A stretch of DNA of 40,995 nucleotides from Propionivibrio sp. (lineage in GTDB: Bacteria; Pseudomonadota; Gammaproteobacteria; Burkholderiales; Rhodocyclaceae), in assembly GCF_017995515.1 (NCBI RefSeq), contig NZ_JAGOIT010000010.1, positions 10,257 to 51,251 of the forward strand. The letters run 5' to 3'. Both the position numbers and the translations under genes were made by a program. This document shows, one piece after another, positions 1 to 7,779 of the stretch. Positions within the stretch are counted from its first letter, which is position 1, and each line of letters opens with the position of its first letter. The notes under the pieces were generated by a model. That model did not search any database and had not been told where the DNA came from. It saw nothing but the letters and a program-made list of their open reading frames with translations.

Positions 1-505
1 CGCGCTCGCCGGCGCGCAGATCGTCGAGCGACTTGCCGGAGAGCTTGCCGTACCCGGCAAACTTGCGCACCGAGAAATTCACGTCGCCGTCGGCTGCCTT
101 GTAGGCCAGGCCGTTCTGCTCCAACCGGTTGATCAGTGAAAGCATCTGCGGCACGTACTCGGTTGCGCGCGGCTCGTGGTCGGGTCGCTCGACGCCGAGC
201 GCGTCCGAATCCTCGTTCATGAAACCGATGAAGCGGTTGGTCAACTCGCCGATGGTTTCGCCGTTTTCGTTCGCGCGCCGGATGATCTTGTCGTCGATGT
301 CGGTGATGTTGCGTACGTAGGTGAGGTCAAAGCCGCTGGCCCGCAGCCAGCGCTGGACCATGTCGAAGACGACGAGAACGCGCGCATGACCCAGATGGCA
401 GTAGTCATAGACGGTCATGCCACAGACGTACATGCGAACCTTACCCGGCTCGATGGGGACAAATTCCTGCTTTTCCCGCACAAGGGTATTGTAGATTTTC
501 AGCAT
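1..505 (-). CDS. cysS: Cysteinyl-tRNA synthetase, N-terminal part (runs off the window)
   Basis: Class I aminoacyl-tRNA synthetase that charges tRNA-Cys in the cytoplasm. On the minus strand an open frame starts with ATG at 505 and stays open to base 1, giving about 168 residues of the usual 460 or so. Visible family marks are the opening MLKIYNTL, Cys28 in YVCGMTVYD (a zinc ligand in this family), the HIGH-type signature HLGHAR at residues 37-42, and the block [13 protein letters not shown]. The KMSKS loop and anticodon domain lie outside the window. It is divergent from the TPR gene at 624; the 118-bp gap should hold both promoters. No anomaly is visible in the part seen. Confidence 0.96.
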   Translation of the reverse strand, partial: MLKIYNTLVREKQEFVPIEPGKVRMYVCGMTVYDYCHLGHARVLVVFDMVQRWLRASGFDLTYVRNITDIDDKIIRRANENGETIGELTNRFIGFMNEDSDALGVERPDHEPRATEYVPQMLSLINRLEQNGLAYKAADGDVNFSVRKFAGYGKLSGKSLDDLRAGER

Positions 506-554
506 TTTCGGCTCACGAGAGCGCTCCACGCATGGTCGGGAGCGTAAGGAAGAC

Positions 555-583
555 TTGGGAATCGACGCGCTTCTTGCTAGAAT
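555..583 (+). promoter_or_regulatory. Sigma70-type promoter for the envelope gene group
   Basis: TTGGGA at 555-560 and TAGAAT at 578-583 are separated by exactly 17 bp. Transcription would begin near 590, giving a leader of about 34 nt before the ATG at 624. No clear Shine-Dalgarno sequence is seen in that leader. Prediction from sequence only. Confidence 0.5.
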
Positions 584-623
584 CCGCGAGTTAAATTTTT
601 AACGTTCGAACTATACCATAACG

Positions 624-1709
624 ATGCATCAAGACTCCCAAACGCCTTCATTGGCGCGCCTTTCAGCCATTTTCGTCGGCGTCTTTCTGAGCATTTCAGC
701 GCTCTCTGCCAACGCGCAGACATTGCCCGAGGTTCAAAGCCTGATGAAGCAGGGTCAAATGCCGCAAGCGCTGGAAAAAGTCGATGCTTACATCTCGACG
801 AAGCCCAAGGACGCGCAGGGGCGTTTCATGCGCGGGCTGATCCTGACCGAGTTGGGGCGCTCGGCAGATGCCATCGCGGTGTTCACGAAACTGACGGAAG
901 ACTTTCCTGAACTGCCTGAGCCGTACAACAATCTGGCCGTCCTTTACGCACAGCAGAAGCAGTACGACAAGGCGCGCACCGCGCTCGAAATGGCGATTCG
1001 CACCCATCCGAGCTACTCCATCGCGCACGAAAACCTCGGCGATGTGTACGCCAAGCTTGCCAGCCAAGCCTACGACAAGGCGCTGCAACTCGATTCCTCG
1101 AACGCTGCGACGCAGACCAAGCTTTCCCTGATCAAGGATTTGATCAGCACGACGAAACCGGGCAAGCCCGGCGCAAGCGTTCCGCAACCGGCCGCGCAAC
1201 CCGCGGTGGAGCCCGTCAAGCCTACCGCAACAGAGCCGTCGGCAGCCGTTACGCCGCCGCCGAAGCCGGCAGAGAAAGCCGTCGAACCGGCGCCAGCTCC
1301 CAAAGTGGCCGAAACAAAGGTCACCGAAGAAGCCAAGGCGCCTTTAGAAAAGCCGCAGGACGCCGTCTCGGGCGCAGAAGCCGAGGTTAAAAAGACACTG
1401 CTCGGTTGGGCAAACGCCTGGTCGCGCAAGGATGTCAAGGCGTATCTCGGCTACTACGCCAGCGATTTTCAGGCACCGAAAGGAGCCTCACGCAAGACTT
1501 GGGAGGCCGAACGGGCATCGCGCATCGACAAGCCCGGCAAACTCCAGGTCAGCGTCGATGACGTAAGAATTTCTATCACCAATGACAAAGCCACCGTCAA
1601 GTTCCGGCAGAGCTACGTCTCCTCTTCGCTCAAGTCATCGACCGGCAAGACACTGATACTCGTGAAATCCGGAAATAAATGGCTGATTCAGCAGGAACGC
1701 GTCGGTTGA
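624..1709 (+). CDS. Exported TPR protein with C-terminal NTF2-like (Cds6/SnoaL-type) domain
   Basis: 361 residues. A Sec-type signal peptide covers about residues 10-31 and ends ...SANA-QT. Three to four tetratricopeptide repeats follow (about 35-160; for example FMRGLILTELGRSADAIAVF and PYNNLAVLYAQQKQYDKA). Residues about 175-252 form a Pro/Ala/Lys/Glu-rich linker that could span the periplasm, and about 253-361 form a small alpha+beta domain of the NTF2-like kind (LLGWANAWSRKDVKAYLGYY ... [13 protein letters not shown]). The next gene overlaps it by 31 nt and ends in a similar domain, so the two products probably work together at the cell wall. The role is inferred: TPRs bind partner proteins and the NTF2-like fold may bind peptidoglycan or a ligand. 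No enzymatic motif is visible. Confidence 0.85.
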   Translation: MHQDSQTPSLARLSAIFVGVFLSISALSANAQTLPEVQSLMKQGQMPQALEKVDAYISTKPKDAQGRFMRGLILTELGRSADAIAVFTKLTEDFPELPEPYNNLAVLYAQQKQYDKARTALEMAIRTHPSYSIAHENLGDVYAKLASQAYDKALQLDSSNAATQTKLSLIKDLISTTKPGKPGASVPQPAAQPAVEPVKPTATEPSAAVTPPPKPAEKAVEPAPAPKVAETKVTEEAKAPLEKPQDAVSGAEAEVKKTLLGWANAWSRKDVKAYLGYYASDFQAPKGASRKTWEAERASRIDKPGKLQVSVDDVRISITNDKATVKFRQSYVSSSLKSSTGKTLILVKSGNKWLIQQERVG

Positions 1710-2920
1710 TTCGTCAGGCAGCAGTTGCGCTGACCCTGTCGGCAGCCGTTGCTACGGCCGGTGCGGTGTGGTTCAAAGACGCTGATGCCAGCAGCCGGCC
1801 GAAGCTCTCCTATTCCGATTCCGGCCTGGAACCGCAACTGGCGAAGATCTTTTCGGAGATTGAAGGCAATCGGCTCGAATCCGCGCGTCAGCTCACCGAA
1901 TCGCTTCTGAACCAATACCCGACTTTTCGACTGGGCCACCTGATCAAGGGTGATCTACTGCTGGCCCGCAGCAAGCCGATCTCGACGTTCGGCAATGCGA
2001 GCAACGCACCGCAGGAAAAACTGAGCGATCTGCGCGACGAGGCGATCGTGCGCCTGAAGGCCTATCGCGACCGTTCGGCAGCGGCCGACTACGTGCCGCG
2101 CTACCTCCTGCAAATGCAGTCGGACCAGAAGAACGCCATCGTCGTAGACACGCAGAAATCGCGGCTTTATCTCTACCAGAACGATAACGGTCGGCCGCGC
2201 TTCGTCGCGGATTACTACATTTCGCACGGCAAACTCGGTGCGGAGAAGATGCGTGAAGGCGACAAGAAGACGCCGGTCGGTGTCTATCACGTCACCTCGA
2301 GCCTGTCGCCAAAGAAGGTGGGCGACTTTTACGGCACCGGCGCCTTTCCGATCAATTATCCCAACGAGTGGGACAAGCGACAGGGGCGCAATGGTCACGG
2401 CATCTGGTTGCACGGCACGCCGTCGGACACGTTTTCACGTCCGCCCAAGGCGTCGGACGGCTGCGTCGTGCTGTCCAACGTCGATCTCGATTCCTTGGCC
2501 AAGAACCTGCAAATCGGACTGACGCCCGTCATCATCAGCAACTCGGTCGAGTGGCTGACGCTTGACGACTGGCAGAACGAGCGTGCGACACTCAACAACA
2601 AGATCGAGGAGTGGCGCAAGGACTGGGAAAGCCGGGACATCGACCGCTATCTGAAACACTATTCGACGAAGTTCACGAGTGGCAAACAAAGCCTGGAGCA
2701 ATTTGCGATACAAAAACGCCAGGTCAATTCGGGCAAGAGCTGGATCAAGGTCAAGCTCGCCAACCTGTCGATGTTCCGGAATCCAGGCAAGGACGAACTC
2801 GTGGTCGTCACTTTCGAACAGGACTATCAGAGCAACAACCTCTCCAACCAGATGAAAAAGAGCCAGTACTGGATCCGCGAAGACAGTACCTGGAAGATTG
2901 TTTTTGAAGGAGCTGCATGA
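1679..2920 (+). CDS. L,D-transpeptidase (YkuD) with C-terminal NTF2-like domain
   Basis: 413 residues. A signal peptide or anchor occupies about residues 10-30. The YkuD domain (about 145-290) begins with [14 protein letters not shown] and carries the catalytic region with His245 (WLHGTP) and Cys262 (SDGCVVLSN). The usual Arg after the Cys motif (SHGC-I/V-R) is replaced here by Val, as in the YafK-like branch, some of whose members cut or remodel rather than form cross-links. Residues about 300-413 are a Cds6-type NTF2-like domain, [20 protein letters not shown], resembling the C-terminus of the upstream gene. The ATG at 1679 lies inside the upstream gene (31-nt overlap), suggesting translational coupling. 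It should act in the periplasm on peptidoglycan stem peptides or on proteins attached to them; the substrate cannot be told from sequence. Confidence 0.9.
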   Translation: MADSAGTRRLIRQAAVALTLSAAVATAGAVWFKDADASSRPKLSYSDSGLEPQLAKIFSEIEGNRLESARQLTESLLNQYPTFRLGHLIKGDLLLARSKPISTFGNASNAPQEKLSDLRDEAIVRLKAYRDRSAAADYVPRYLLQMQSDQKNAIVVDTQKSRLYLYQNDNGRPRFVADYYISHGKLGAEKMREGDKKTPVGVYHVTSSLSPKKVGDFYGTGAFPINYPNEWDKRQGRNGHGIWLHGTPSDTFSRPPKASDGCVVLSNVDLDSLAKNLQIGLTPVIISNSVEWLTLDDWQNERATLNNKIEEWRKDWESRDIDRYLKHYSTKFTSGKQSLEQFAIQKRQVNSGKSWIKVKLANLSMFRNPGKDELVVVTFEQDYQSNNLSNQMKKSQYWIREDSTWKIVFEGAA

Positions 2921-3495
2921 TGCTGTTGAAGAAGCTTTCAATGATTCCCGCCGGCGTGGCGCTCGCGTTTGCCGCGTTGTCGACCCAGGCCGCACCTTCG
3001 GTCGAAATGCAGACGAGCATGGGAACGATCGTCATTGAACTCGATGGCGACAAGGCGCCGCTCACGGTCAAGAATTTCCTCCAATACACGAACGATGGCT
3101 TCTACAACGGGACGGTCTTTCACCGCGTCATCGAGGGATTCATGATCCAGGGCGGTGGGTTCACCAAGGACATGGGCGAAAAGCCGACCGGCGCGCAGAT
3201 TCCCAACGAAGCCAAGAACGGCTTGAAGAACCAGCGCGGGACGATTGCGATGGCGCGCCGTGCCGAACCGCATTCGGCGACCGCCCAGTTCTTCATCAAC
3301 CACAAGGACAATACGCCGCTCGACTATCCCTCGCGCGACGGTTGGGGCTACGCCGTATTCGGCAAGGTCACGCAAGGACTGGATATTGTCGACAAGATCG
3401 CCAAGGTACCTACCGGCAATCGCGGCATGTTCCAGGACGTTCCGGTCGAACCGGTCGTCATCCAGTCGGTCAAAGTCATCCCTGATAAAAAGTAA
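2917..3495 (+). CDS. ppiA: Periplasmic peptidyl-prolyl cis-trans isomerase (cyclophilin)
   Basis: 192 residues. It catalyses cis-trans isomerisation of Xaa-Pro bonds in the periplasm. A signal peptide ([19 protein letters not shown], cleaved near residue 26) precedes a compact bacterial cyclophilin domain with [28 protein letters not shown] and [10 protein letters not shown], which hold the family's Arg, Phe and Gln active-site positions. The ATG at 2917 overlaps the previous stop as ATGA. A second in-frame ATG at 2920 is equally possible. It is followed 9 nt later by a cytosolic paralogue, so the pair probably arose by tandem duplication with gain or loss of the signal peptide. Confidence 0.94.
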   Translation: MMLLKKLSMIPAGVALAFAALSTQAAPSVEMQTSMGTIVIELDGDKAPLTVKNFLQYTNDGFYNGTVFHRVIEGFMIQGGGFTKDMGEKPTGAQIPNEAKNGLKNQRGTIAMARRAEPHSATAQFFINHKDNTPLDYPSRDGWGYAVFGKVTQGLDIVDKIAKVPTGNRGMFQDVPVEPVVIQSVKVIPDKK

Positions 3496-3504
3496 GGAAT
3501 ATCC

Positions 3505-3996
3505 ATGATCAAGCTTCACACCAACTTCGGCGTCATCAGCATTGAACTCGACGCCGAAAAGGCGCCGGAAACCGCGAAGAACTTCATCGCCTACGCCGAA
3601 GCCGGGCACTACGACAACACGATCTTCCACCGCGTCATCAATGGCTTCATGATCCAGGGCGGCGGTTTTGAGTCGGGCATGAAGCAGAAGCCGTGCAGGG
3701 ATCCGATCAAGAACGAAGCCGACAACGGCCTCAAGAACGATACCTACACGATTGCCATGGCGCGCACTTCCGATCCGCACTCGGCGACCGCGCAGTTCTT
3801 CATCAACATCGCCGACAACGACTTCCTCAACTTCAAGATGCCGAACGCCAACGGCTGGGGCTACTGCGTTTTCGGCAAGGTGGTTGACGGCACCGATGTC
3901 GTCGACAAGATCAAAGGCGTGAAGACGGGCAGCGCCGGCTTCCATCAGGACGTGCCGAAGGAAGACGTCATCATCGAGCGCGCCGAAGTCTGCTGA
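3505..3996 (+). CDS. ppiB: Cytosolic peptidyl-prolyl cis-trans isomerase B (cyclophilin)
   Basis: 163 residues, the normal PpiB length, without a signal peptide. The cyclophilin core is complete: [28 protein letters not shown] and [21 protein letters not shown]. It assists proline-limited folding in the cytoplasm. AAGGA about 8 nt before the ATG at 3505 is a fair ribosome-binding site. It lies 9 nt downstream of the periplasmic paralogue, 31 nt before lpxH and on the same strand. The ppiB-lpxH order is common in proteobacteria, which supports both calls. Confidence 0.96.
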   Translation: MIKLHTNFGVISIELDAEKAPETAKNFIAYAEAGHYDNTIFHRVINGFMIQGGGFESGMKQKPCRDPIKNEADNGLKNDTYTIAMARTSDPHSATAQFFINIADNDFLNFKMPNANGWGYCVFGKVVDGTDVVDKIKGVKTGSAGFHQDVPKEDVIIERAEVC

Positions 3997-4027
3997 GGTT
4001 GAAGTCAGTCAGGTCTGAAATCCGCTC

Positions 4028-4771
4028 GTGATCCACTTCATTTCGGACCTGCACCTCTCGCCGCAAGCCCCCGGCGTCACCCGCATCTTTCTTGATTACC
4101 TCGGCGGCTCTGCACGTTCCGCCGAGCAACTCTTCATCCTCGGCGACCTGTTCGAAGTCTGGCCCGGAGACGACGCGATCGACGACGCCGCCGAGGCGCT
4201 CAATCAAGACATCGTCAAATCACTGCGTGCGCTGTCCGACGCCGGAACACGCTTGCACCTGATGCACGGCAATCGCGACTTCCTGCTCGGCGAAGAATTC
4301 GCGACACGCTGCGGCGCGCAATTACTGCCCGACCCCTACGTCCTGACGCTTCCCGAATGGCAATTCATCCTCTCGCACGGCGACTCGCTGTGCACGGATG
4401 ACCGGGAATACCAGACGTTTCGTGCACAGGTTCGCAGCGCCGACTGGCGCCGCGCCTTTCTAGAAAAACCGCTGTCCGAGCGCAAGGCGATCGCGCACGC
4501 GCTGCGCCAGCAAAGCGAGAAATCAAAGCACAAGAAGCTGCAGCACGCGCAGCGTTACCTGATGGATCTCAACCCGGTCGCCACCGACGACTTCCTGCGC
4601 GAGCACGGATACGCCACCTTCATTCACGGCCACACGCACCACCCGGCGACCCACGATCACCTGGTCGACGGCATTCACGTCGAGCGCTGGGTTCTTGCCG
4701 ACTGGCACGAGAAGCGTGGCGAAGTCCTTTGCTGGGACGGCGAGCGCCTGCAACGCGAAGCCCTGTTCTGA
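4028..4771 (+). CDS. lpxH: UDP-2,3-diacylglucosamine pyrophosphatase (lipid A synthesis)
   Basis: 247 residues (E. coli LpxH is 240). It hydrolyses UDP-2,3-diacylglucosamine to lipid X and UMP on the inner face of the cytoplasmic membrane. The calcineurin-like metallophosphoesterase motifs appear in order: FISDLHLS, LGDLFEVWPGDD, MHGNRDFLLG, SHGDSLCTDD and HGHTHHPATHDH, supplying the two-metal ligands. Translation starts at a GTG (4028); no in-frame ATG precedes the first catalytic motif, so the GTG start is needed. It sits between ppiB and nadC on the plus strand. Confidence 0.95.
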   Translation: MIHFISDLHLSPQAPGVTRIFLDYLGGSARSAEQLFILGDLFEVWPGDDAIDDAAEALNQDIVKSLRALSDAGTRLHLMHGNRDFLLGEEFATRCGAQLLPDPYVLTLPEWQFILSHGDSLCTDDREYQTFRAQVRSADWRRAFLEKPLSERKAIAHALRQQSEKSKHKKLQHAQRYLMDLNPVATDDFLREHGYATFIHGHTHHPATHDHLVDGIHVERWVLADWHEKRGEVLCWDGERLQREALF

Positions 4772-4813
4772 CGGCCATTCGCGTTGCCGTTGGCCGATCG
4801 AATGAACGCCGGG

Positions 4814-4822
4814 TGATAGAAT
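4814..4822 (+). promoter_or_regulatory. Extended -10 element upstream of nadC
   Basis: TGATAGAAT fits an extended -10 (TG-n-TAnAAT) about 35 nt before the nadC ATG. No good -35 hexamer lies at the standard distance, which is usual for extended -10 promoters. The same TAGAAT core occurs at 578-583 and at 35770-35775. Confidence 0.35.
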
Positions 4823-4856
4823 TCCGGCTTTCGTTTTTCGGTGCACTGGATACAGC

Positions 4857-5732
4857 ATGAACACGCCCGCCCCTATGCAATACGGGATTGCCCTCGCCGC
4901 AGAAATCGAGCGCAACGTCGATGCCGCGCTCGCCGAAGATGTCGGCAGCGGCGATCTCACCGCCCAGCTCGTTCCTGCCGGCGTCATTACACAGGCGACG
5001 GTCATTTCGCGCGAAGACGCTGTTCTTTGCGGTACGGCCTGGTTCCGGCGCTGCTTCGAGAAACTCGACCCAACGATCGTCATCGACTGGAAGGCCAAGG
5101 ATGGTGATCTGATCCAGCCGGGCCAGTTGTTGTGCGAGTTGAAGGGTCCGGCACGCTCGCTGCTCACGGGCGAGCGCACAGCACTCAACTTCCTGCAAAT
5201 GCTCTCCGGCGTCGCCACTCGCGCGCGACAGTACGCCGACGTCGTCGCCGGCACCCGGGCACAAATCGTCGATACGCGCAAGACCTTGCCCGGCCTTCGT
5301 CTTGCCCAGAAGTTCGCCGTCAAGTGCGGCGGTGGCGGCAATCACCGCCTTGGTCTCTACGACGCCATCCTGATCAAGGAGAACCACATCCTGGCGGCCG
5401 GCAGCATCGCCGCGGCAATGGCGGCGGCGATGCAGGTCGCCGATGCGACCGAAGGACGTTGCAAGTTCATCCAGGTCGAAGTCGAGACGCTCGACGAGCT
5501 GCAGCAGGCGCTTGCCGCAGGGGCAACGATGGTTCTGCTCGACAATATGAGCCTCGAACAGATGCGTGCAGCGGTCGCCGTCAGCGCCGGCCGCGCGGTA
5601 CTGGAAGCCTCCGGCAACGTCAATCTCGAAACGCTGAGAGGCATCGCCGAGACCGGCGTGGACCGGATCTCGATCGGTGGCCTGACCAAGGACGTGCGCG
5701 CACTCGACCTCTCGATGCGCTTCCAAGGCTGA
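4857..5732 (+). CDS. nadC: Nicotinate-nucleotide pyrophosphorylase (quinolinate phosphoribosyltransferase)
   Basis: 291 residues (E. coli NadC is 297). It converts quinolinate and PRPP to nicotinate mononucleotide, CO2 and pyrophosphate in de novo NAD synthesis. Seen: the N-terminal [17 protein letters not shown], the core [17 protein letters not shown], the active-site stretch [19 protein letters not shown] followed by the basic/Gly-rich [21 protein letters not shown], and the C-terminal [30 protein letters not shown]. The start at 4857 is the first ATG. NadA and NadB are not in the window. No anomaly. Confidence 0.97.
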   Translation: MNTPAPMQYGIALAAEIERNVDAALAEDVGSGDLTAQLVPAGVITQATVISREDAVLCGTAWFRRCFEKLDPTIVIDWKAKDGDLIQPGQLLCELKGPARSLLTGERTALNFLQMLSGVATRARQYADVVAGTRAQIVDTRKTLPGLRLAQKFAVKCGGGGNHRLGLYDAILIKENHILAAGSIAAAMAAAMQVADATEGRCKFIQVEVETLDELQQALAAGATMVLLDNMSLEQMRAAVAVSAGRAVLEASGNVNLETLRGIAETGVDRISIGGLTKDVRALDLSMRFQG

Positions 5733-5816
5733 AGCAGAAGCGCCGTGTCGCTCAACCGACGCTGAACGGCAGGCGCCGGCCGGAACAATTCCACATTTTC
5801 ACGCCTATGATGTGGC

Positions 5817-5822
5817 TATAAT
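5817..5822 (+). promoter_or_regulatory. Consensus -10 element for the small membrane-protein gene
   Basis: A perfect TATAAT lies 68 nt upstream of the ATG at 5890, with a weak -35 (CATTTT) 17 bp further up. It supports independent transcription of the 45-residue ORF. It also overlaps the upstream in-frame GTG (5812), which makes that longer start unlikely. Confidence 0.4.
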
Positions 5823-5889
5823 TCTGGCAGCGCCTTATGAAAAGCGGCTGGTGAATGCCGGTTGCAGAACAAAAGAAAGGAAACACCCG

Positions 5890-6027
5890 ATGCTGTTTGC
5901 TTTGTTTTATGTACTGGCAATCACGATCCTCGTCCTGCATTTCACCGGTTTTCTGGCGCGGCACAACCTTGAGTGGCTGGTTCTCCTGCTGGCCGCAGCC
6001 GTTTTCCCGGCGGTCATCTACCTCTAG
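5890..6027 (+). CDS. Small hydrophobic membrane peptide, 45 residues
   Basis: MLFALFYVLAITILVLHFTG is followed by a short polar turn (FLARHNLEW) and a second apolar stretch, LVLLLAAAVFPAVIYL. Two transmembrane helices fill almost the whole protein. AAAGGAAA about 6 nt before the ATG is a good ribosome-binding site, and a TATAAT lies 68 nt upstream. I do not recognise a family. It stands at the border of the mobile-DNA remnants, and the group II intron relic begins about 50 nt after its stop. It could be a genuine small inner-membrane protein or the spared N-terminus of something longer; a clear SD and promoter argue for a real gene. Confidence 0.6.
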   Translation: MLFALFYVLAITILVLHFTGFLARHNLEWLVLLLAAAVFPAVIYL

Positions 6028-6077
6028 CACCTCAAACAGGCGATCGAGCAGGAGCTGGCCCCCCTTCGCCCTCTCGC

Positions 6078-6109
6078 ACCACCGTACATGCGGTTCCGCA
6101 TACGGCGGT
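6078..6109 (-). mobile_element. Group II intron domain V relic
   Basis: Read on the minus strand the 32 nt fold as an 8-bp helix (ACCGCCGU pairing with ACGGUGGU, one G-U), a 2-nt GU bulge on the 3' strand, a 5-bp helix (AUGCG/CGCAU) and a GAAC tetraloop. This is the shape of group II intron domain V, with CGC at the catalytic-triad position. It is flanked by GAGAGG, as is often seen downstream of domain V. No reverse transcriptase or domains I-IV are found next to it, so only the 3' end of an intron seems to remain. Confidence 0.65.
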
Positions 6110-6186
6110 TCATGAAAGACACTGGAGCCGTCGCGTCGTATCGAGCAGCGACACCAGCCCCAAACGATCAACCTGTTGTTCCTCAG

Positions 6187-6560
6187 TCAGCCGACCGCGA
6201 GCGGCGGCGAATTGCAGGGCATGACCACTGGTGGCGCATAGATTTTCTCGTTAGTCACGATGATCTGCCCGACGATGTAGCGAACGAGGGCTGCCCAGCA
6301 TTCGGGTTTGGTCAACTGAGGCGCAGTCGCCCGGACGGTGTCAAAGTCCTTGCGAACATTGGCAATCATCGCCTTGACCCGAGTGCTGGCGGCATGGGTA
6401 ATGGTCAGCAGCAGATGGGATTGGCCCGCATGCCGGGTCAGTCGGGCGACCCCGGCCAGCAGCAAAGGCCGCGAAGTAATGGCCTCCATGCGTGGCGAGC
6501 GTATCACGGTGAAACCTTGGAATACGTACGTACAGTTGCTTCAACCGCGCCAAGGTCGTG
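6187..6560 (-). pseudogene. Probable transposase C-terminal remnant, family uncertain
   Basis: The minus strand holds a frame with a coherent helical pattern: ITSRPLLLAGVARLTRHAGQ, THAASTRVKAMIANVRKDFD and PECWAALVRYIVGQIIVTNE. The RPLLL-GVAR-T-HAGQ pattern resembles C-termini of DDE transposases (IS1380-like at best). The N-terminal DDE core is missing: it is cut by the inverted-repeat element starting at 6579. No start codon with an SD is seen. I treat it as a dead fragment; the family is a guess. Confidence 0.4.
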
Positions 6561-6578
6561 ACCTACCAGATCGTTCCA

Positions 6579-6773
6579 TTAATCCTGAAAAACTCGGTTC
6601 TTCACCGCAAAGGCGCAAAGATCGCAAAGGTTCGCAACGAAAATCAAAGCGCTACGCGAACAGCACCTGTCTTCCATCACCACCCACAGGGTGAATGGTC
6701 AAGTACGATCAACCTGTTGTTTCCTTTGCGATCTTTGCGCCTTCGCGCCTTCGCAGTGAGGTTTTCAGGTTAA
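6579..6773. repeat. 195-bp inverted-repeat element (MITE-like)
   Basis: The arms 6579-6630 and 6723-6773 are near-perfect reverse complements. Each begins TTAA(T)CCTGAAAA at the outer end and carries GGCGCAAAGATCGCAAAGG at the inner end. The right arm has an extra GCGAAGGC repeat. The 92 bp between the arms hold no ORF of note. The element separates two transposase fragments, and the IS5-type frame ends exactly at its right edge, which suggests it inserted into, or recombined with, that sequence. Non-autonomous: no transposase inside. Confidence 0.7.
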
Positions 6774-7215
6774 TACATGGAAAGGATGTTCGAGCTTGGC
6801 CCGAATGCTGACCTTGGTGAGCTCCATCCACTCAACCAGGTTGCCCTGCGGCGTATTCTTCAACGCCTTGCGCTTGCCCGGGCGTAGAGCGATGTGCCAC
6901 GTCACCGGGCACTCAAGATTTGAGTCACGCTTTTCCACGCCTTGGTAGCCGGCATCGCCGAATGCCTGTGTTTCGTCGCCGTGCAGAAGGGCCTGTGCCT
7001 GCGTGACATCGCTGACGTGGGCCGCCGTGCCGATCCAGGGTATGCACGAGGCCCGACCGGGCATCGACACCGATATGCGCCTTCATGCCGAAGTACCATT
7101 GCCGGCCTTTCTTCGTCTGGTGCATCTCTTCGTCACGCCACCCCTCCCGGTTCTTGGTCGAGGGCGGCGCAGCAATCAGCGTGGCGTCAACGATCGTGCC
7201 TCCCTGTGCATCCAT
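6774..7215 (-). pseudogene. IS5-type transposase, truncated at both ends and frameshifted
   Basis: On the minus strand, the stretch [20 protein letters not shown] followed by [20 protein letters not shown] is a classic IS5-group DDE transposase core. The frame shifts by one base near 7036 and continues as [31 protein letters not shown] and VSIRAKLEHPFHV. The N-terminal third is missing (junction near 7205-7215 with the SLOG-like fragment). The C-terminus is cut at 6774 by the inverted-repeat element. The gene cannot be functional. Confidence 0.88.
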
Positions 7216-7566
7216 TGTGCAAAGTGGCTACTGAGCATCGTTCCGCCAGACGAAATGCCGCCACCGGAATGGCCAGCGACTGTTGTTCTTCCATGCGGCA
7301 TGGGCGACGCGCGCAACCTCTTGATGGCGCTTGCCGGTGATGCCTGCATCGTGATTGGTGGTCGGGCGGGTACCAAGTCCGAGGTCCACCTGGCTTGGCT
7401 GCACAAACGTCCCTTGCTGCCACTGGTTGGCTGCGGCGGCTGGTCCGACGAGTTGCCAGCCAATCCGCCGGACGAGCGAGAAAGCTCGCCGATTCTTCCG
7501 TGGAGTTCGGTCGCGGAGATGGAAGAAAATCTGCGCCGGCTTGGCTTGGTCAAACAGACGGGTTGA
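7216..7566 (+). pseudogene. SLOG/LOG-like (TIGR00725-type) gene, 5' part lost
   Basis: The frame ending at 7566 has the C-terminal part of a Rossmann-like SLOG domain: VVLPCGMGDARNLLMALAGD, then CIVIGGRAGTKSEVHLAWLH and RPLLPLVGCGGW. GGRAGT-SE is the nucleotide-binding PGGxGTxxE-like motif of this superfamily. About 110 residues remain of roughly 160; the N-terminal GSxxG strand and the start codon are replaced by the IS5 remnant. An ATG at 7255 could start a 103-residue product, but no SD precedes it. Original role unknown; SLOG proteins bind nucleotides or nucleotide-derived ligands. Confidence 0.7.
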
Positions 7567-7632
7567 TGACCATCGGCGGGAAATACCGGTCCGGCCGGGT
7601 GCATCCGACGACTGTTTGAATGCGATTCCACG

Positions 7633-7676
7633 CCTCCGTAGTTTCCGCTGCTTCTTGCACAAATTACGGATGCACA
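7633..7676 (+). promoter_or_regulatory. Conserved hairpin element, copy A (upstream of hpt)
   Basis: This 44-nt block aligns without gaps to 12858-12901: 31 of 44 positions agree, with identical ends CCTCCGTA and ACGGATGCACA. CCGTAGTTT can pair with AAATTACGG around a variable loop (one G-U). Copy A lies about 100 nt before the hpt ATG. It could be a structured leader, an RNA-binding protein target or a protein operator. No known riboswitch class is recognised. Confidence 0.45.
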
Positions 7677-7779
7677 AGCCGAGGTGACTTTGGGAACATG
7701 GCGTCTTGAGGCGGCTGATTCAGGCGGCAAAGTGTCACTTGCCCCTGTGGGCCCCAAAAATGCACACGGAACAACAGAC

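Noticed and set aside
2938-3945. 335-codon minus-strand frame spanning both cyclophilin genes
   Set aside because: It crosses two well-defined genes and looks repetitive only because the two cyclophilins are paralogues.
5812-6027. Longer GTG-started version of the small membrane ORF
   Set aside because: The GTG lies in the predicted -10 region and has no SD; the ATG at 5890 has both.
6111-6230. Minus-strand frame RLTEEQQVDRLGLVSLLD with a natural-looking end
   Set aside because: Coherent for about 40 residues but without start, family or neighbours to support it; it overlaps remnants of mobile DNA, so no gene is called.
6774-7215. Programmed frameshifting in an intact two-frame IS5-group transposase
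   Set aside because: No slippery sequence is clear at the shift, and both ends of the gene are missing, so it is a relic whatever the cause.
7633-7676. Idea that the hairpin elements are GEMM-type c-di-GMP riboswitches
   Set aside because: The conserved GEMM core and its tetraloop-receptor sequences are not present; the element is also too short. Left as unidentified.
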